Shown here one piece after another: positions 59,627 to 64,000 of a stretch of DNA of 64,000 nt. The stretch is taken from contig VGYX01000001.1 of assembly GCA_016872835.1 (NCBI GenBank), forward strand, positions 177,191-241,190. The letters are read 5' to 3'. The notes beneath the pieces are model-generated. The model saw only the letters and a list, made by a program, of their open reading frames with translations. It made no database searches and was not told where the DNA came from. Each line of letters starts with the position of its first letter. Within the stretch, counting starts at the first letter, position 1. The DNA comes from Planctomycetota bacterium. GTDB taxonomy: Bacteria > Planctomycetota > Phycisphaerae > Phycisphaerales > SM1A02. The position numbers were made by a program, and so were the translations under genes.

Positions 59627-61249
59627 ATGACTGCAGCAGGTTCCAGCGTGGGCGCGAAGGGTCCGGTGGTGCTGGTGATCCGCGACGGGTGGGGCCGGAA
59701 CCCGCATCACGCGCACGACGCGTTCAACGCCGTGAAGCTGGCGCGAACGCCCTGCGCCGACGCGCTGGAGCGTGACTGGCCGACCACCTTGATCCGCACG
59801 AGCGGTGAGGACGTCGGACTGCCCGTGGGGCCCGACGGTCCCGTGATGGGCAACAGCGAAGTCGGTCACCAGAATCTGGGCGCGGGCCGCATCGTGGATC
59901 AGGAGCTCATGCGCATCACGCGCGCGATCCGCAGCGGCGACTTCGCGCGCAACGCCACGTTGCGCAAGGCGTTCGATCGCGCGAAGGCCTCGGGGCGAAG
60001 CGTGCATGTCATGGGTCTGGTGAGCGACGGGCAGGTGCACAGTGATCTGCCGCATCTGGAGGCGATCCTGGATCTCGCGAAGTCCATGGGATTCCCGGCC
60101 GATCGACTCTTCGTGCACGCCTTCACCGACGGCCGCGACACGCCGACCGAGGGATCGCTTCGCTACCTGCCATGGTTGGAGGAGGTGCTCAAGCGCACGG
60201 GTGGTCGCATCGCCACGGTGTGCGGCCGCTTCTACGCAATGGACCGCGATCACCGTTGGGAGCGCGTGAAGCGGGCCTATGACCTGCTGGTGGGCCGTGA
60301 CGGTGCGCGTGCGCCCACCGCGATCGAGGCCATCCGCGCGAACCTGGCGAACCCGACCAGTCCCACGCAGGCCGGTGACGAGTTCACGCCACCCACGCGC
60401 ATGCTCGACGCAGGCGTGATTGGCGACGGCGACAGCGTGGTCTTCTTCAACTTCCGCGGCGACCGACCACGCGAACTGTGCAAGGCGTTCATGCTCGATG
60501 AAGCCGCTTGGAATGCGGTGCAGGGTGGTGGCTTCGATCGCGAGCCGAGGCCGCGCGACCTGTTCTTCGCCACCATGGCCGAGTACGAGAAGGGTCTGCC
60601 GGTCGAGCCGATCTTCCATCGACCCGCGAAGATGCAGGGCATCCTGGGGCAGGTGGTGAGCGATGCGGGCCTCACGCAGTTCCGCTGCGCGGAAACCGAG
60701 AAGTTCCCCCACGTCACCTTCTTCTTCAACGACTACCGCGAGGCGCCGTTCCCGGGCGAGCGTCGCACGATCGTGCCAAGCCCGAAGGACGTGCCGACCT
60801 ATGACCTGAAGCCCGAGATGAGCGCGCTTGGGGTTCGTGACGCGGTGCTGGCGCGCTTGGCCGCACCCGACTGCGAGCGTCTGCTCATCGTGAACTTCGC
60901 GAACCCCGACATGGTGGGTCATACCGGATCGCTACCCGCCACGATTCAGGCGTGCGAGACCGTCGATGCGTGCGTGCAGGCAATCCTCGACGCCACGCTT
61001 GCCAAGGACGGCGAAGGGATCATCACCGCCGATCACGGTAACGCCGAACTCATGAAGGATCCCGCCACCGGCGCGCCGCACACCGCGCACACGAACTTCA
61101 CGGTTCCTCTCACGCTGGTTGGTTCCAGATGGAAGAACGCGCGCCTGCGCGAGGACGGCCGGCTTGGGGACGTGGCTCCAACCCTGCTTCAGATGCTCGG
61201 ATTGGCGCAGCCAGCGGTCATGGAAGGACAATTCCTTTTAAAAGCCTGA
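59627..61249 (+). CDS. gpmI: 2,3-bisphosphoglycerate-independent phosphoglycerate mutase
   Basis: A 540-residue glycolytic enzyme that converts 3- to 2-phosphoglycerate with Mn ions. It has the catalytic serine in GNSEVGH, HAFTDGRDTPP-like DGRDTPTEG, NFANPDMVGHTG and ADHGNAE metal motifs. The ATG at 59627 is preferred because of the TACACT hexamer. It is divergent from yggS with about 70 bases between the starts. Downstream is the YHYH gene. Confidence 0.95.
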   Translation: MTAAGSSVGAKGPVVLVIRDGWGRNPHHAHDAFNAVKLARTPCADALERDWPTTLIRTSGEDVGLPVGPDGPVMGNSEVGHQNLGAGRIVDQELMRITRAIRSGDFARNATLRKAFDRAKASGRSVHVMGLVSDGQVHSDLPHLEAILDLAKSMGFPADRLFVHAFTDGRDTPTEGSLRYLPWLEEVLKRTGGRIATVCGRFYAMDRDHRWERVKRAYDLLVGRDGARAPTAIEAIRANLANPTSPTQAGDEFTPPTRMLDAGVIGDGDSVVFFNFRGDRPRELCKAFMLDEAAWNAVQGGGFDREPRPRDLFFATMAEYEKGLPVEPIFHRPAKMQGILGQVVSDAGLTQFRCAETEKFPHVTFFFNDYREAPFPGERRTIVPSPKDVPTYDLKPEMSALGVRDAVLARLAAPDCERLLIVNFANPDMVGHTGSLPATIQACETVDACVQAILDATLAKDGEGIITADHGNAELMKDPATGAPHTAHTNFTVPLTLVGSRWKNARLREDGRLGDVAPTLLQMLGLAQPAVMEGQFLLKA

Positions 61250-61304
61250 ACTCTTTGGAATTTTGGCTATGCCCAACTGCGTTTGTGGTGCAATGTGTAT
61301 TGTC

Positions 61305-62402
61305 ATGAAGGCAGCCTCGCTCCTGGCCTTTGGCACCGCCGCGGTCGCGCTTGCCGCGCCCCCGCAGGTCGAGTGCTGGCTCCTGAATCAGATCGGCCGC
61401 ACGGGATACAACGGGCTCGAGGCCGACGTGCAAGCCGTCAAGTACAACGCGAACTACATCTATGTCTCGTGCAGCTCGGTGCCTGCGTATCAGATCGGGC
61501 CGTGGTCTGGAAATCCAAACACGCCGTCCGACGGCAACTGAACCTTCCGCATCACACGCAATCCGCAGCCCAAGGCGGCGCCCAAGACGGCCACGGGCCT
61601 TGGTGCGATCGGCGTGTGGGTCAACGGCGTGGCGATCTACAACGCCAGCGACGCGCGCAGCTACAACAACCGCAACATCTGGCATCAGAACGCGATCTTC
61701 GTGGAAGGCCCCAGCTTCGACGGTTGTGGGGGACATCCGGCCCCGAACCAGCAGTACCACAACCACCAGAACGCGGCGTGCATCTACGATGAGACCGCAG
61801 CACTGCACTCCTCGATCGTGGGCTACGCGTTCGATGGATATCCGGTGTACGGTCCGTACGCACACACGAACACCGACGGCTCCGGCGCGATCAAGATGAT
61901 GCGCTCCAGCTACCGAAAGCGCAGCATCACCCAGCGCACCTCGCTTCCGAACGGTACCGTGCTGACCAGCTCGAACTATGGTCCGGCCGTCAGCACGACC
62001 TACCCACTTGGCTACTACATCGAGGACTTCGAGTACGTCACCGGACTGGGTGACCTGGACACCTCGAACGGTCGCTTCTGCGTGACACCCGAGTATCCGC
62101 AGGGCACCTACGCCTACTTCGTGACCTACGACACAACCGGCATGCCGGCCTATCCGTACATGATCGGACCGACCTACCACGGGGTGCTCGACACGGCGAA
62201 CACGGGGCCGACAGGCGGCAAGATCACGCCGCCGACCGACGCGGTTTCCTACAGCATGTTCGACCTCGATGAATCGGGCCAGACCGACTTCGGCGACATC
62301 TCCATCATGCTGATGAGCATCGGTGGCCGATCGCCGGGTGACATTGACGGCGACGGCATCGTCACCAACGGCGATGTCGCGCTGCTGCTCTTGCACTTCT
62401 GA
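61305..62402 (+). pseudogene. secreted YHYH/dockerin-like protein broken by one in-frame TGA
   Basis: A gene of 365 codons with a signal peptide (MKAASLLAFGTAAVALA). After the N-terminal part (VECWLLNQIGRTGYNGLEAD in part), codon 79 (61539-61541) is TGA, and the same frame continues without another stop to 62402. The two halves together form one YHYH-domain protein: GVWVNGVAIYNASD, SYNNRNIWHQNA, GHPAPNQQYHNHQN, GYAFDGYPVYGPYA, YPLGYYIEDFEY. The C-terminus has two dockerin-like calcium loops (DLDESGQTDFGD, DIDGDGIVTNGD). The TGA replaces a position that is aromatic in homologues as I recall them (tryptophan would be TGG). It could be a true mutation, a sequencing error or read-through. Confidence 0.8.
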
Positions 62403-62413
62403 ATCGATCTCGC

Positions 62414-63277
62414 ATGCATCGCATCCACGAAGCACCGTCCGGGGCGCGTGGCCTCAGGGCGACTCGAGCGGTGGTGGCGTGGGGCGCACTATCGATGCTC
62501 TGCCTCTTCGGTCTGGGAGGCGACGAGGCTTCCGCGGATCGTGACACGGTGAACATTCCCGCGGGCGAGTTCATGATGAGCGCGCTGGATCAGGGCACCG
62601 GCCAGTTCGAGGCGGATGGCGTGACCCGCCGACCCGGCACGAAGGTGCGCTTCGCGAAGCCCATGCGCATGAGCCGCACCGAGATCACGCAAGGCGAGTT
62701 TCGGTCCGTGCTCGGTCGGAATCCGTCGAAGTTCCGCGACGCATCCGACGCCTCGCGGCGCCCCGTCGAGTGCGTCACGCTCTTCGACGCCGCGGAATAC
62801 TGCAATGCACGATCCAGGCGTGACGGACTTCCGCCGCGATACGCGCTGGAAAGCGTGGCGCGTCGCGCCGATGGATGCATCGAGTTCGCGGTCGTGAAGG
62901 ATCTTGGCGGCGAAGGCTGGCGTCTGCCCACCGAGGCCGAATGGGAGTACGCCTGCCGTGCGGGCACCACGACGGCATGGAGCTGGGGAGACGATGAACT
63001 TGCGATCGGCGATTTCTCGTGGAGCCGCGACCAGTCGGCGGGCGCCACGCATCCAGTCGCCGCGAAAAAGGCCAACCCGTGGGGCCTGCAGGACATGCAC
63101 GGCAACGTCTTCGAGTGGTGCTTCAACCCGAAGACGAAGGCGGGGGAGCCGCACGCCTTCCGTGGCGGCAGCTGGTTCAACTGTCCGGTGTGCGCCAAGA
63201 GCGAGAGCCGATCCGCGAGTGACCCAGCCAGTCGGGAAGCGACGCTTGGGTTCCGGGTGATCCGCAACGTCGACTGA
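62414..63277 (+). CDS. SUMF1/formylglycine-generating-enzyme-like protein
   Basis: A 287-residue secreted protein with a hydrophobic N-terminal segment (VAWGALSMLCLFGLGG) and a formylglycine-generating-enzyme fold. It has VNIPAGEFMM, ISRTEITQGEF-like SRTEITQGEF, GWRLPTEAEWEYACRAGT, NPWGLQDMHGNVFEWC and FRGGSWFN. I see none of the copper-binding cysteines of true sulfatase-activating enzymes at their usual place (only FNCPVCAKSE, near the end), so it may be one of the many non-catalytic planctomycete members. It is 11 bases after the YHYH gene. Confidence 0.88.
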   Translation: MHRIHEAPSGARGLRATRAVVAWGALSMLCLFGLGGDEASADRDTVNIPAGEFMMSALDQGTGQFEADGVTRRPGTKVRFAKPMRMSRTEITQGEFRSVLGRNPSKFRDASDASRRPVECVTLFDAAEYCNARSRRDGLPPRYALESVARRADGCIEFAVVKDLGGEGWRLPTEAEWEYACRAGTTTAWSWGDDELAIGDFSWSRDQSAGATHPVAAKKANPWGLQDMHGNVFEWCFNPKTKAGEPHAFRGGSWFNCPVCAKSESRSASDPASREATLGFRVIRNVD

Positions 63278-63590
63278 ACACGCTCAAGGCTGGGAGAGCT
63301 CGGCCGCGGGCGTTCGTTTGTGGGGGAAGCAGGATGAATTCGACGATAACACCGCACAAAGGAATAGTCTTATAACATTAGTCCCAAACGAACTTTGATT
63401 TGCATTGAGTCTGATAACAAAATTCACGCAGTTCAAAGTGTTTTCACCGACTTCCGGCACATGGTCAAGCTCCCTCAAAGGTAAATGTTGTTGGAACCCG
63501 AGCCGATCAATGCACCGGAATACTCTCCGGAGTCGGTTTCACCGTCCCATGCTGTATCCATTTCCAGCCAAATTCCAAATGTGCGTGCGA
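63278..63590. other. 313-base intergenic region, AT-rich
   Basis: No gene is visible. The stretch 63330-63440 is much richer in A and T than the rest of the window, with a TATAAC at 63371-63376. It probably holds the promoter of the RCC1 gene, but no -35 box or start-proximal hexamer is clear. Confidence 0.5.
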
Positions 63591-64000
63591 ATGACTTTTC
63601 GCACCTCTGTGGTTTGGCTGGCCTTGATGGGTCTGCAGGGCCGAGCTGGGGCGCAGACCCTTCAGGACTCGATCGGCTGGGGACTGCTGCGTTTCAATTC
63701 GTTCTACACGTCTCCCGCGAAGGCACCTTCGCATCCGGCGCCGAACGCGAACCAGATCGACTACTTCCAGGTGAGCTGCGGTGCCGGTCACACGGTCGCG
63801 CTGCGGCACGACACCAGGCTGCCACGTGATCAGGGCTACGTGGTCGCATGGGGCTTCAACGAGTACGGCCAGTCGACGGTCGGCCTCCAGACCAATTTGC
63901 TCGGTGACGTGGTGCCATGGGTCGCGATCCAAGTCAGCGCCGGCTACGACCACAACATCCTGCTGCGCCCGGATGGGTCCGTCCACTGCTGGGGCGACAA
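63591..64000 (+). CDS. secreted RCC1-repeat protein (partial, cut by the window edge)
   Basis: An open frame from ATG 63591 to the last base, with no stop inside the window, so the C-terminus is missing. A signal peptide (MTFRTSVVWLALMGLQGRAGAQ, given here in two parts: MTFRTSVVWLALMG, LQGRAGAQ) is followed by a linker and then RCC1-type repeats: VSCGAGHTVALRHD, VVAWGFNEYGQ, VSAGYDHNILLRPDGSVHCWGD (in part). RCC1 repeats form a beta-propeller, often extracellular in planctomycetes. In-frame ATGs at 63510, 63549 and 63579 are possible starts, but 63591 opens the cleanest signal peptide. Confidence 0.82.
   Translation, partial: MTFRTSVVWLALMGLQGRAGAQTLQDSIGWGLLRFNSFYTSPAKAPSHPAPNANQIDYFQVSCGAGHTVALRHDTRLPRDQGYVVAWGFNEYGQSTVGLQTNLLGDVVPWVAIQVSAGYDHNILLRPDGSVHCWGD

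Noticed and set aside
61263..61541. The two halves of the YHYH gene as two separate genes
   Set aside because: They share one frame and one protein family; the second half has no signal peptide and its first ATG lies inside a conserved strand.
61539..61541. Selenocysteine at the in-frame TGA
   Set aside because: No obvious SECIS-like hairpin follows and the family is not a known selenoprotein; a Trp codon change is simpler.
63485..63829. A 114-codon forward frame and a 159-codon reverse frame at the right edge
   Set aside because: Both cross the RCC1-repeat frame, show no family features, and are shadows of it.

Overview
The window looks like ordinary chromosome of a GC-rich, Gram-negative bacterium of the Planctomycetota, most likely class Phycisphaerae. 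This is inferred from the gene content: a MoxR/DUF58/BatA-like operon ending in squalene-cyclase-repeat and NPCBM-like secreted proteins, ThuA, formylglycine-enzyme-like, YHYH and dockerin-like secreted proteins, a DciA-type helicase loader, and few Shine-Dalgarno sites. I see no tRNA, rRNA, CRISPR array, insertion sequence, prophage or defence island. Coding density is high, and many genes overlap by 4 bases (NTGA).

Layout. 0-5 kb: a TPR lipoprotein, trpD and a comEC-like gene, all forward. 4.6-17.5 kb: a reverse-strand operon (moxR, DUF58, BatA-like, VWA/amidotransferase-like, a giant DUF4175-like coiled-coil protein, a terpene-cyclase-repeat protein, an NPCBM-like protein), divergent from mutM across a 22-base spacer. 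18.4-20.2 kb: a candidate replication origin (two good DnaA boxes, AT-rich) lying downstream of dnaA. 20.4-24 kb: an RNase Z-like hydrolase, then a signalling group (Hpt, response-regulator diguanylate cyclase, PilZ) around recO. 24-30 kb: an M16 peptidase convergent with lipA, ThuA plus an unknown gene, and deoC with three small secreted or membrane genes. 29.7-39.7 kb: a reverse-strand branched-chain amino acid/acyl-CoA catabolic block (2-oxoacid dehydrogenase E2, E1beta, E1alpha; leucine-type dehydrogenase; acyl-CoA dehydrogenase; three crotonase paralogues; a histidine phosphatase). 39.7-47 kb: a lipoprotein, an M48 protease with LemA, gmk, a sugar-nucleotide epimerase, a ketopantoate-reductase-like gene and an XRE regulator. 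47.3-50.7 kb: lpdA divergent from a hybrid histidine kinase. 50.7-58.1 kb: metallophosphoesterase, yidC, mnmE, a thioesterase, DciA-like, an ABC ATPase and an unknown gene. 58-64 kb: tmk, a YggS-type PLP protein, gpmI, a YHYH gene broken by one in-frame TGA, a SUMF1-type protein and the start of an RCC1-repeat protein cut by the window edge.

How the genes work together. LipA makes the lipoyl group of the E2 subunit, LpdA can re-oxidise it, and leucine dehydrogenase would feed the complex with branched-chain 2-oxoacids whose acyl-CoA products suit the adjacent acyl-CoA dehydrogenase and crotonases. DnaA and DciA serve replication initiation. YidC and MnmE, usually origin-proximal, lie about 33 kb from dnaA.

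The most interesting pattern is in the starts. Most genes that begin a transcription unit carry a TAnnnT hexamer exactly 6 (sometimes 7-9) bases before the start codon. This suggests leaderless transcription as the main mode, while genes with Shine-Dalgarno sequences lack the hexamer at that place.
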